Source: Symsagittifera roscoffensis (Eukaryota > Xenacoelomorpha > Acoela > Convolutidae). Taken from it: a stretch of DNA of 64,000 nucleotides. This document shows, one piece after another, positions 44,417 through 53,810 of this stretch; the first letter of the stretch is position 1; the number at the start of each line of letters is the position of its first letter. The stretch is taken from NCBI RefSeq assembly GCF_963678635.1, contig NC_087064.1:23674539-23738538 (forward strand), read 5' to 3'. Under the pieces are notes generated by a model that saw only the letters and a program-made list of their open reading frames with translations, did not search any database and was not told where the DNA came from. The position numbers and the translations under genes are program-made.

Positions 44417-45223
44417 TTAAGAAATGATCTCTTGGTCGAATATTTTTTGCTGTTTGAGGCGATTTTCTAGTGTGGTCGGATTATTTATTAGTTTTTTGAC
44501 AAGTGGGTTGAGTTTTGTAAAAAATTGTTGGGGGCAATTTTTATGGTGACTGGGAGGTCGTCTTTTTCTTTATTTTTGTTTGTCAAATGATCCGGGGTAT
44601 GGTGAGATTTTTATACTTTAGGCTAATTAAAATGTTCATTTTGTTACTTTAGGCTAAGTTAACAAATTTGCTTTGGGGGTATTCGTGGTCTGAGTTGGGG
44701 AAATATTGTTGATCTTTGGGTTATTAGATAAGGGAGGGGTACGGTATTATGGTGATATTTATTTTAGTTGTCAAGTTGGAGTGGTTTGCTTATTTTTGAC
44801 CTGGAGGTCGTAAAGTTATAGTTATAGATGTGCCTGGAGTTCTATATGATTCGTCTAATTGGTCTTAGTTTGAGTTAGAGAAAGTGACGGATTGGATGAA
44901 TCCTATTGGTCTATTTTGAACTAGAATTATTACGTACTTGTCAGCATGTTATTTTGAAAAATGTAAATGAAAAATGTTTCGGAGGTTTCAAGATTGTGAA
45001 GCAAATGTTAAAATTACTTTTGAAATTCTACTTTCTTTAAAATTTTAGATTGGGGGATGAATATTTTATAGTTTTTACGTGGTTGATTTCGGAGTCTTTT
45101 ATATATAGGTTGTCTGTTTTATATATAGGTATATATATTATACATATACAAATATATACATATTTATTTTTTTATTTATATATATTTATAGATTTATATA
45201 TATATATTTATATATTTATAGAT
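44417..45223 (-). other. Spacer between pol and accessory genes
   Basis: An 807-bp noncoding stretch between the end of pol and the 76-aa ORF. It contains the candidate internal promoter (44606-44657) and an AT microsatellite (about 45100-45225, TATATATTTATA runs). No gene seen. Confidence 0.55.
44606..44657 (-). promoter_or_regulatory. Candidate internal promoter
   Basis: On the minus strand a TATAAAAATC (44606-44615) lies directly after TTAGCCTAAAGTA, of which a second copy lies 31 bp upstream (plus-strand TACTTTAGGCTAA at 44614-44626 and 44645-44657). The box is about 190 bp before the first accessory ATG. The duplicated element and its 31-bp offset are conserved in element A, but the TATA is not. 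Confidence 0.4.
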
Positions 45224-45784
45224 TTACGTGGTTGTTTTTCTATTTTCTGATTTGTCGATTTGTTCTTGGGGTATTATTTGTTCGGTCATTTTTCTATTTT
45301 TTCTTTGTTTTGGGGATTCTTTATGGTTTTGTGTATTGTTTTTGGTGGCGATTGGTTTTGTGTTTTGATTTTCGGCGGGGTTATCATTTTGTTCTGTGTT
45401 TTTCAGATGTGGTTCATTTTGAATGATTTTTAACCCTGTGAAAGAATATAATTGAGTTAATTCGCGGAGTGCGTATTCTTTTGGGTAATAAGGTAATAGG
45501 TTGTTTCGATGTTGAACGATTTCTTTTTTGTTTGAGTCGGTAATTTTATATGTGACATCAGTGGGTTTTGCAATTATTTGGTATGGTCCTTTTCGAAGGG
45601 GTTGTAATTTTTTAGAAATTCCTTTTTGTGTATTAAAATTAGGTATTAAAACAAATGTTCCAATTTTTAATTCGGAGGCTGGTGTAAAACGTGAATTGAT
45701 TTGTTCATTAATGTTTTGTCTTTGTAATAACTTTTTTGTTATTTTTTGATAAATTTCATTGTGTTTTTTATCTCTATTTAGAAT
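45224..45784 (-). pseudogene. Integrase C-terminal domain after the in-frame TAG
   Basis: The pol frame continues for 187 codons after the TAG at 45785-45787 and ends at a TAA (45224-45226). The segment has the integrase C-terminal, SH3-like pattern (LKIGTFVLIPNF, LQPLRKGPYQII) followed by a polar Asn/Lys/Gln-rich tail. Element A has a sense codon at the TAG position. So this is either a polyprotein tail silenced by a recent nonsense mutation or one reached by readthrough. Confidence 0.75.
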
Positions 45785-48700
45785 CTATTCGGTGTGTGTA
45801 CCGGAGGCTAGTTTAAGAATTTGTGGGTGATGAAAATGATCTTCATCGTGTGTATGTAAAGGTAGGTTATAACAAATTGAGTCTTTATTTGGTTGACAAT
45901 AACCTTGTGCGTTTTTATGAGAATTCGCTGTAAACATTATTGGTTTGCGTGGCTTTTGGTTAAAAACCATTTCGTATGGTGACATTCCTAAAGTTGTCGT
46001 AATTTGTGAATTATACGCTAAGGGAAATAATTTTACATCTGCTGACCATTCGGTATATTTTGTATCATTTCCGTTGATGATACATCTAAGATATTCTTGT
46101 AATGAACGGTTCATACCTTCGACTAAGCCGTTTGTCCAAGGTGCATGAGATGTACGTGGTTTGTGTTTAATGTTATATAAATGACATAGTGTGATAATTT
46201 CATTATTTATGAATTCTGTACCGTTGTCTGTAACTAAAATTTCTGGTAGTCCGAATTTTGCTATCCAGTGTTCATAGAGTGTTGTGTAAGCGTAATAAGC
46301 GTTACAATGTGGTACTGGGTTAAGTGCTACATAATGTGTAAATGCGTCAACAATTACCATAATGTAGGAGTTTCCTTCTGATGAGGGTGAAATTGGTCCT
46401 TTAGTATCAAATGAGATACGATGATTAAAGTACAAACTTTGTCCTTTAAAATCTTGTTTTTGTGCTATTTGTTTTTGATTTGGGTAAGGTTTATTTAGTT
46501 GACATACTATACAGTCATTGCATAGTACTTTTATCCAAATTGGTGCATTTGGGAAATAAAAGTTTTGTATAAAATTTGAATATGTTTTTTCTGATCCAGA
46601 GTGTCCTTTAATATTTTGTGTATGTGAAATATTAAAAGCTATAAGAATCATACTTAAAGGGAGACATGGAACTGTAGATTCATTCAGGTTATACTCTAAA
46701 AGGTCTGTATTTTCGTTAATTGTTGTGTTGTTAAATTTGCGAAAGTATCGGAGGAGTGTTTTGTTTCCTAGAATGGTTGAATCTGCTTTGATAGGTTTAG
46801 TTTTATATTTGTGCCATGATTTCTGTTGTCGAATTACTGGGTCAAGGTTTTGATATTGTTTCAGTGTTGAAATTGTAATTATTTCTGTTGGGGGGAGAAA
46901 AATGTTTTCGATTTCTAATTTAGATAAGGGTATTGTATCAAGTGGGTCGTGAAGGTCAAAAACTTGATTTATTGTGTATTTTGAATCATTTGTTTGTGGT
47001 CCTGATAAATTTATTTTATCAGTTAAATCTTCTTTTTCAATTAGTGGAAAATGGTTTTTCTTAGGCGGGTGTTGTTTTGTTCGTTTTTGTTGAGTGTTAT
47101 TTTTTATCCATTGAGAATATGGGATTGGTTTGAAAGTTGATGTTCCAAGTAAATCAACTTCATAATGATTATTTTGACAATCTAAATAAAGTGGGAAATG
47201 TTGTAAACTATTTATTTGTGATTGTTCAATATCAGTTTTTACTGCATATTTGCATTCCAATCGGGGTGATGTTTCGTTTTCTGCAAGGTAGAATTTTATG
47301 TTTTTGGGTATTTCAACTGTTGTTTTTCGTGTAAGTAATTCAGGTGGTGTATTTCGACTTAAGGTGTCTGGTAATGCAAGATTTTTTCCTGCAGTCCAAA
47401 CTATATGTAAGTTTGGAAATTTCATTAGAATTAGTTGAAATCTGTAAACTCGGTGGTTTGGGTTAGATTTTTGTGTAAAGAGAAAGATGATTGGTTTATG
47501 GTCTGTGAATAGAACTGTTGGATGTTTTGATCCAAGTATCAGAAATTCATATTCTGTCAGTGTATATATTATGGCTGTACATTCTCTCATTAGAGTTGAG
47601 AGTCGTAGCTCTGCTTGAGTGAATAATCGAGAATTTGCTGATATGAGGTTCATTTTATTTGTACCATTATGTGATTGTAATAGTGCTGCACCGATGCCAA
47701 AGTTCGAAGCATCGCACATTGCATAAAATGGTTGATTTGAATCTGGAATTGTGTTTGAAATTTGTTCAGTTAAAAGTTTCTTTATTTCTTCAAATCGTGT
47801 TTGATGTTCTGTGTTCCATTCAAAATTATTTTGTTGTCTAAGGATGTTATAAAATGGTCGTAGATATAATTGCATTTTATAAACATATTTACTTAAAAAG
47901 TTTAACATTCCAAGAAATTCTTGGATTTTCTTTTTATTTGTTGGTGGTTGAAGTTTTTGAATAGCGTCAATGCGTGATTTCAATGGAGTGATTGTTTTTC
48001 TTTCTATATTATGTCCTAAGAATTTAACTCTTGTCAAAAAGAAGTGTGATTTATCGGGGGCGGCCTTCAGATTTTCGTTCTGAAGTATTTGGTGATATTT
48101 TTCTAAAACATTGAACATCTCGTCCTTTGTTTGTGATTGCATAAAAACATCGTCTAAATAGGTGATTGCGTTTTTCTTGAGTATCAGTGGTCTAAAAATT
48201 TTGCTCATAAAAGCTGAAAATGCTGCTGGTCCTATGGATATTCCATAGAATAAGCGGTTGAATTCATATTGTTGGTTTCCGATAACAAATTGTGTTAAAC
48301 GTCGTGATTGTTCGTCTAGTGGCATTTGATTGTATGCACTATTCATATCGGCGGTTGTAAAGTATTTGCCGTTTATTTTTGTTAAAATAACTTGTATTGG
48401 TTCAATGGGCCAATTACATTTTGATTCATCTATAAGTGAATTGAGGTATCTAGCATCGAGAACGATTTTCAATGATTCTCCTTTAGCTAGAATGATAACA
48501 GGGTTGATAAATGTGTTGCCTTTTGGTTGTTCTTCTTTGTTTACTGGTGATATAATGTTGTATTGTTCTAAAATGTCGAGTAATCTGTTCACTTTATCAT
48601 GTAAGTGAATTGGTACTTTACTTGCTCTCTGTTTTTTGAAAACTGCGTCTGGTTTTAACGGGAGATGTAGTGATGAACTGATTTTTCCAACATCGAATTT

Positions 48701-51700
48701 TGATGTTGCATAGACTGATGAATATTTAATTAGCTGTTTGGCTAATTTTTCGAATTCGTCTTGTGTTATTTGTGAATGTTGGAAATTAAACATTGTTAAA
48801 AATTTTTGTTGGTCCTCTGTGTAGTTACTTATGTTGAATGTAGGTTTGAAATATGGAGTTTTTGTGAAATAATCCGTATTTCTGTTTTCGTTACTTATTA
48901 TATTATTTATAGATAATTCTTCATTAAGAATTGTAGATTGGCAAATATCTAGTAATTGGAGTATATTATTTACGCGATAGGCTTTTTCGTGTATTGGTGA
49001 TATTGTAGCGTTGGTTTCACAATATCCTAAAAGTCCTAAAGGTAATGTTACTTGGTAAGGTGTGTTGTTATAGACATGTAAGGAAATGATATCGGAATTC
49101 GAATTTTTCAAATATTTTATGGATGAGATTGTGATTTTGAAAAATTTGTGAATAGGTTTGAATTCAAATTCTGACATATAAAATTTTTGTTTGTTTTGTT
49201 CTTTATCATATTGGTGAACTTGTTTGATTGAAAAATTATAGATATTTCCTGATAGTGGTTTTAGGTGTTTTCTTTGTTGGTTAAATATCGGGTAGAATTT
49301 TGAAAAGAATGGTGGTTGTTTATTTAATCTTTGAAAAAATGTTAAGGATGTTTCTTTTGTTTTTGTATATTTATCTTTGATTAATATTTTACTATTTAGT
49401 ATGTTAATTGTTGGTATATACTTCGAAATAAATGGTATTCCAATGATATTATATTTAATGTCAGTGATATGGAATATTTGTTTAAATGGCTTATTTAAAA
49501 TTTTGCTTTGTTCCATTGTTCTGGTGGGGAGGAGAAATAATTGGATTTTTCCGTAGTTTATCAATGTTGATCCTTGTGCTGTTGCTAGTTTGCTGGAGGT
49601 TTCAAGAGGTGTTAGCTTTGGGTGTAAGGTTTTTATTTCATTCCATGTGGGGATGTTTATTATGTTTGATTCTGCTCCTGAATCAATTAAAAAATCTATT
49701 TCAAGGTCTGGTGGTTGAAATTCTTTATTTCTTGGGCTTTCTAAGAGAAATGGTATTGTCCAAATTTTTTCTTTGGGTTGTTCTTTTTGTATATTTTGAT
49801 AAATATGGTTTGTATTCAAGCATTTTGTTTTGGTATTTTTATTGGTTTGATCTGTAGTGTTAATCTCATTTGTTTCTTGCGTCGTTGGTGTGGAATTTAT
49901 GGGTGTAGTGTAATAATTTTGAAGAAATTCTGATTGATTTTCATATATGTGTGATGAAAAGGGTTGTTCATATATGACAGATTCATAGTCATTTTCGACT
50001 TTTATCATATTGATAGAAAGAGTGTTTTCAGTATCACTTTCTGAATCTGATGATGTACAGTTTATTTGATTGAGTTGTAACGTATCAGTTACTGTGTCAT
50101 CAATACCTGGAGGGTCTGATGTTGTTTCTGGGTTAGATTGTACTTGATTGATTTGTCTTTGATGTTTAGGTGTACTACTTCTGTGGCGATTATTAGAATT
50201 ATTATAGTTATTATTATTCCGGTGTGGTGATTGGGAATAATTTCTATAACGATTATTATAACTTGAGTGTCGATTTTGTGAATTATTTCGCGATCTGTTT
50301 TGGTAATTATTGTTTGGTCTGTTATAGTTCGATCTATTATATGAGTTATTCCTTGATTGACTGTTCGGGTAATTCTGGTTTCGGTTGTTTGAATAACTTC
50401 TATTTCGATTATAGGAGTAGTTTCTATTCCTATTGTATGATGAATTTCGTGATTGGTTGTTTGGATAGTAGTTATTTCTTGATTGGGAATTAGATCTAGA
50501 AACAAATCGTTGTGTATTTGAATTTGATCTGGAGTAGTTATTTCGACTATTTGGTCTATTGTAGTGATTTTGTGATGAATTGTTCGTGTTTCTTCGTTCT
50601 GGTGATCTTCCTCTATAACTTGAGTTATATGGTGATTGATTTCTTGTATAATTTGTATTGTTCGGGAGTGGTTTTCCTGAACTGTTGTTGCTGTGGACTG
50701 TTTTGTTCGGTAGATTTTGATCTTTTTTCATGTATTGATAGAATGATTTATTTGGTTCTTTATATTTTTGAGGTTTATTTTGATTGTCTTGCTGTTTTTG
50801 TCTACATTCGGAAATACTATGTCCGTATCGTCGGCAATAATTACACCATTTTTTGAAAGATGGTTTGCCTTTAAAGTTTGGGTTCTTTTCATAAATATTG
50901 AGTATTTCAGTGATTTTTTCAACGAGGTCTGTCTCTGATTCCTGTATATTATTAATATTAGTGGGGGTCGTTTCAATTCTGTTAACGTATTGTAATTTCA
51001 GATTTTCCGTTTCTTCTAGTTTCATCGTGATTTCTGCTTGTTCTAATTTGTCTACTAGTTTTCGAAAATCTAAATCGGGTTCTCGAATTGAAGAAGGATG
51101 GGATGCTCTCTTTTTTATTGCTATTTTCCTTAATTGTGGTGTTAAGGTCATCATTAAGATTTCTGTCATCTTTGTGTTTTTATAGTCATGTGTATTTAAT
51201 GAATATGCTTTTCGAACTAGTGTTTCGATTCGTACTGCTATTTGCTTGATGGTTTCGTTTGGTAATCTGCGAATTTCATTACATAAAACTCTTTGTTGTT
51301 GTTTGTTTCTTTCGGAGTCAAACATTTTTGAAAATTCCTGTGTAAACCTTTTCCAGTTTGATTTTATTTCTAGAGGTAGTACTGAAAACCATTTTTGGGC
51401 TGCGCCATCTAAGGTTGTTTGTATTAACGCTGTGCGTCGATGTATCCAGTTTTGATGTAGTGGCGTATTAATTGGTTCAGGTCCAATATTTAAAATCAGG
51501 TTTGCTGTTACTGCATTTAAATAATCTTCTACAGAGTATTCAGGGTCTGTTCCTGTGAAAACCATTAAAGGTTTGTTTGATGTTATTGATGATCCACCCA
51601 TAAGGTATGGATTCATTGTCATTTGTAATGATTCTGCTGCATTTGGCATTTGAGAAAAATTCGAAAGTTGGTTTCTTGTTATTTCATGTTGTTGGAGATA

Positions 51701-53368
51701 ATATGGGAGTGGTATTTCATTTTGCATTTGTGATGCTTGATACGAGTGTGCAGTCATTGGATTTTGTTGTTGAATTGGTTGAAAAGATTGTGTATTAATT
51801 AGATTTTGTTGTTGAATTGGTTGTTGATGTTGTGCATCTATTGGTTGTGGAGAAAAATTTCTATGATTTGTACGTGTTCTCTGTATTCCTTGTCTACGAT
51901 ATTCTTGAGTATTTGGTGCAAATATATCTGGTTGTAAGAAATCATCATCTGAGGATAAATAATCCATTTGATAAGATGGTTGTTTTTTATTTTTATTTTG
52001 TTGAAAAAATGGGTAATTTTCACTGTGATCCTGTGGAGGATTTGTTTGGAAATTTATTGAATTAGGTTGGGTCATTGGGTTATCCCAATTTCGAGATCTT
52101 GTATATTGGTTAAAATTCCTTTGTGGTTGATTATATGTTTTTGATGGATGTGTATAATTATAATTATGGTCTGTAAAGTTGTTTCTAGTGAATGTTTTGC
52201 GTGTTTTTGATGGTATTGTCATGGGTCTGTATGTTTGGTAATCCATATGTGAATATTTAGGGGCAACCGAAGGTTTAACGGTTGATTGTAAGGTTACCTG
52301 TGTTTGTGAAGGATTTGTATTTCTTGGTGTTGTTAAATTTGGGCGTATTGGTGAAATACTTTGTTGTGTAGTTGTTGTGTGTACAATTTCTTCATTTATG
52401 AAGTGTGATGGTGTCTGGATATCTTGTTGAAAAAGATTCCTAGTTCCATTGAGGTTTTCATTGTGTATAACTGTAGAGTTTAAACTATTATTTTGTGTAT
52501 CGGGCAAAAATGTATTATAGTTTAATGGTGTTGCATCAATGGTTAATGGTATTACTCTTACATAATCTCTTATGTAAGATATCGTACTTATTGCTTGACT
52601 TGAGATTGATTGTGGGAAGCTTATAAATGCGGGATGAGACCATTCGGGGTCCCAAACATAATCTGATTGTTCTGTGATAGCGGTATCATCGTTCGAGTTT
52701 TGGGGTCTAAAATTTTTTCTTGCTTGTGCAATTAAATCAATATTGTGTGTGAAATAATCTATTATGAACCATGCCAAAATTTTTTGTAGATCGTGTTTTG
52801 TATGTTGTGAAACGTCGTCTTTCGTGAAATTTTCTTTAATGATGTTTAAATAACTAGAGAGTAGTGTGATTTCATGTCGTACTCTTAAATGTTTAGATGT
52901 TTCTGTCGGTGAGACATTTGTTATTGGGATTTCGTTTTCTAATATCGAAATATAACTATATATTATTGCGAAAACTTCATTGGTGAATATGGAGTTTGCT
53001 CTTTGTGAGTTTTGATATTGGATGCTTTTTATATATTCTGAAAAAACTTTTGAAAATTCTAAATCAAGATCGTCTGTTTGAATTGTATATTTTCTATTAT
53101 TATGGTTTGGTGAGGTGAATTCTATGGAGTAGATTCCATACTGTTGTGTTATGTTGCATATATCTTTTAAGTAGTGGTCTATGATTTGTCTTTTGATTTT
53201 TACATCTGGGAACTCTGTTTTACATGGACTAATTCCGGGTTCAAATAAATTTACGAGTAAATTTTGACAAAATATGTGTTGTCCTCTATCAGTATCTGCG
53301 TCTACTATAAAAGGAAAGATTTCATCATCATCTGGAGTTTCTTCACCTGGAGTGTGCGTTGAGCTCAT
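45785..53368 (-). CDS. gag-pol: Fused gag-pol polyprotein (Ty3 type)
   Basis: 2527 aa in one frame, with no frameshift or stop between gag and pol. The gag core lies at about 600-800, with a CCHC knuckle at Cys842, Cys845, His850 and Cys855. An Arg/Asn/Ser-rich domain spans about 930-1070. The aspartic protease has Asp1229 (LIDSGAESNII). RT spans about 1580-1800 with YLDD at 1737-1740. RNase H spans about 1880-2005 (CDASNFG, TDHKPI, LPDTLSR). Integrase has a zinc-binding segment near 2250-2290 (CNDCIVC) and core Asp2321, Asp2381 and Glu2417, spaced as D,D(35)E. The TAG at 45785-45787 cuts off the integrase C-terminal domain. The protein would assemble particles, copy RNA to DNA and integrate it. 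The ATG lies inside the end of ORF1. Confidence 0.92.
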   Translation of the reverse strand: MSSTHTPGEETPDDDEIFPFIVDADTDRGQHIFCQNLLVNLFEPGISPCKTEFPDVKIKRQIIDHYLKDICNITQQYGIYSIEFTSPNHNNRKYTIQTDDLDLEFSKVFSEYIKSIQYQNSQRANSIFTNEVFAIIYSYISILENEIPITNVSPTETSKHLRVRHEITLLSSYLNIIKENFTKDDVSQHTKHDLQKILAWFIIDYFTHNIDLIAQARKNFRPQNSNDDTAITEQSDYVWDPEWSHPAFISFPQSISSQAISTISYIRDYVRVIPLTIDATPLNYNTFLPDTQNNSLNSTVIHNENLNGTRNLFQQDIQTPSHFINEEIVHTTTTQQSISPIRPNLTTPRNTNPSQTQVTLQSTVKPSVAPKYSHMDYQTYRPMTIPSKTRKTFTRNNFTDHNYNYTHPSKTYNQPQRNFNQYTRSRNWDNPMTQPNSINFQTNPPQDHSENYPFFQQNKNKKQPSYQMDYLSSDDDFLQPDIFAPNTQEYRRQGIQRTRTNHRNFSPQPIDAQHQQPIQQQNLINTQSFQPIQQQNPMTAHSYQASQMQNEIPLPYYLQQHEITRNQLSNFSQMPNAAESLQMTMNPYLMGGSSITSNKPLMVFTGTDPEYSVEDYLNAVTANLILNIGPEPINTPLHQNWIHRRTALIQTTLDGAAQKWFSVLPLEIKSNWKRFTQEFSKMFDSERNKQQQRVLCNEIRRLPNETIKQIAVRIETLVRKAYSLNTHDYKNTKMTEILMMTLTPQLRKIAIKKRASHPSSIREPDLDFRKLVDKLEQAEITMKLEETENLKLQYVNRIETTPTNINNIQESETDLVEKITEILNIYEKNPNFKGKPSFKKWCNYCRRYGHSISECRQKQQDNQNKPQKYKEPNKSFYQYMKKDQNLPNKTVHSNNSSGKPLPNNTNYTRNQSPYNSSYRGRSPERRNTNNSSQNHYNRPNSRNNYSRSNSNTQRFVSRSNSQSRNNYYPNNQSRNSSYNRNRNYSYNRNRSYSNNRNQNYPNSQSRNNSYNRSNYNRPNNNYQNRSRNNSQNRHSSYNNRYRNYSQSPHRNNNNYNNSNNRHRSSTPKHQRQINQVQSNPETTSDPPGIDDTVTDTLQLNQINCTSSDSESDTENTLSINMIKVENDYESVIYEQPFSSHIYENQSEFLQNYYTTPINSTPTTQETNEINTTDQTNKNTKTKCLNTNHIYQNIQKEQPKEKIWTIPFLLESPRNKEFQPPDLEIDFLIDSGAESNIINIPTWNEIKTLHPKLTPLETSSKLATAQGSTLINYGKIQLFLLPTRTMEQSKILNKPFKQIFHITDIKYNIIGIPFISKYIPTINILNSKILIKDKYTKTKETSLTFFQRLNKQPPFFSKFYPIFNQQRKHLKPLSGNIYNFSIKQVHQYDKEQNKQKFYMSEFEFKPIHKFFKITISSIKYLKNSNSDIISLHVYNNTPYQVTLPLGLLGYCETNATISPIHEKAYRVNNILQLLDICQSTILNEELSINNIISNENRNTDYFTKTPYFKPTFNISNYTEDQQKFLTMFNFQHSQITQDEFEKLAKQLIKYSSVYATSKFDVGKISSSLHLPLKPDAVFKKQRASKVPIHLHDKVNRLLDILEQYNIISPVNKEEQPKGNTFINPVIILAKGESLKIVLDARYLNSLIDESKCNWPIEPIQVILTKINGKYFTTADMNSAYNQMPLDEQSRRLTQFVIGNQQYEFNRLFYGISIGPAAFSAFMSKIFRPLILKKNAITYLDDVFMQSQTKDEMFNVLEKYHQILQNENLKAAPDKSHFFLTRVKFLGHNIERKTITPLKSRIDAIQKLQPPTNKKKIQEFLGMLNFLSKYVYKMQLYLRPFYNILRQQNNFEWNTEHQTRFEEIKKLLTEQISNTIPDSNQPFYAMCDASNFGIGAALLQSHNGTNKMNLISANSRLFTQAELRLSTLMRECTAIIYTLTEYEFLILGSKHPTVLFTDHKPIIFLFTQKSNPNHRVYRFQLILMKFPNLHIVWTAGKNLALPDTLSRNTPPELLTRKTTVEIPKNIKFYLAENETSPRLECKYAVKTDIEQSQINSLQHFPLYLDCQNNHYEVDLLGTSTFKPIPYSQWIKNNTQQKRTKQHPPKKNHFPLIEKEDLTDKINLSGPQTNDSKYTINQVFDLHDPLDTIPLSKLEIENIFLPPTEIITISTLKQYQNLDPVIRQQKSWHKYKTKPIKADSTILGNKTLLRYFRKFNNTTINENTDLLEYNLNESTVPCLPLSMILIAFNISHTQNIKGHSGSEKTYSNFIQNFYFPNAPIWIKVLCNDCIVCQLNKPYPNQKQIAQKQDFKGQSLYFNHRISFDTKGPISPSSEGNSYIMVIVDAFTHYVALNPVPHCNAYYAYTTLYEHWIAKFGLPEILVTDNGTEFINNEIITLCHLYNIKHKPRTSHAPWTNGLVEGMNRSLQEYLRCIINGNDTKYTEWSADVKLFPLAYNSQITTTLGMSPYEMVFNQKPRKPIMFTANSHKNAQGYCQPNKDSICYNLPLHTHDEDHFHHPQILKLASGTHTE

Positions 53369-53810
53369 TTTTTCGTTCGATGACTGTTAATATGTAATTA
53401 TTAATGTGTCGAATTGGTTGATTCCAATTGTATAAATGTACTGGTTTGTGTTTGTACTGCTTTTTTATTCTTCTTTTTCCTCTTTGTGATGAATTTGAAG
53501 TTGTTTCTGAGTCAGAGAAATATAATTGATCGTGAATTGGGCAATTTTTATCTATTGATTCTTTTAGTTTGTAAAGTTCGTCTAAACTGTTGGTTTCTGA
53601 TTCTGAAAATGCGTTTCGATTTTTTGAAAATCTTTTTCGTGTTATTTGTCTTTGTTTAGTTATTATTTTTCTCTTTAGTGTTTGTCGTTTTGTTCGAATG
53701 TATCCAACTGTTTGTGTATGAGGTGTGATTACAAGGTCGTATTTTTTGTTGTCTATTTCACAATTGTGTAAAACGATTGTTTGTTTATTTCCTAGGTTTT
53801 TAAATGACAT
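53343..53810 (-). CDS. ORF1, 155-aa basic protein before gag
   Basis: A 155-aa protein rich in Lys and Arg (RTKRQTLKRKIITKQRQITR, RGKRRIKKQYKHK) with an acidic/Ser patch (SESETNSLDE, SDSETTSNSS). It starts at an ATG (53808-53810) and is the first ORF after the leader. Its last 26 nt overlap the gag-pol start in the +1 frame. Basic stretches suggest nucleic-acid binding or nuclear targeting, but no family is recognised. A broken homologue with the same ATG lies at 27342-27776 in element A. Confidence 0.7.
   Translation of the reverse strand: MSFKNLGNKQTIVLHNCEIDNKKYDLVITPHTQTVGYIRTKRQTLKRKIITKQRQITRKRFSKNRNAFSESETNSLDELYKLKESIDKNCPIHDQLYFSDSETTSNSSQRGKRRIKKQYKHKPVHLYNWNQPIRHINNYILTVIERKNELNAHSR

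Noticed and set aside
45100-45225. TATA-like runs in the pol spacer as promoter candidates
   Set aside because: They are part of an AT microsatellite not conserved in element A, so they carry little information.
53355-53375. A_AAA_AAT, a canonical -1 frameshift heptamer, in frame near the end of ORF1 at the gag overlap
   Set aside because: The gag-pol frame is +1 relative to ORF1, so a -1 shift would not enter it.
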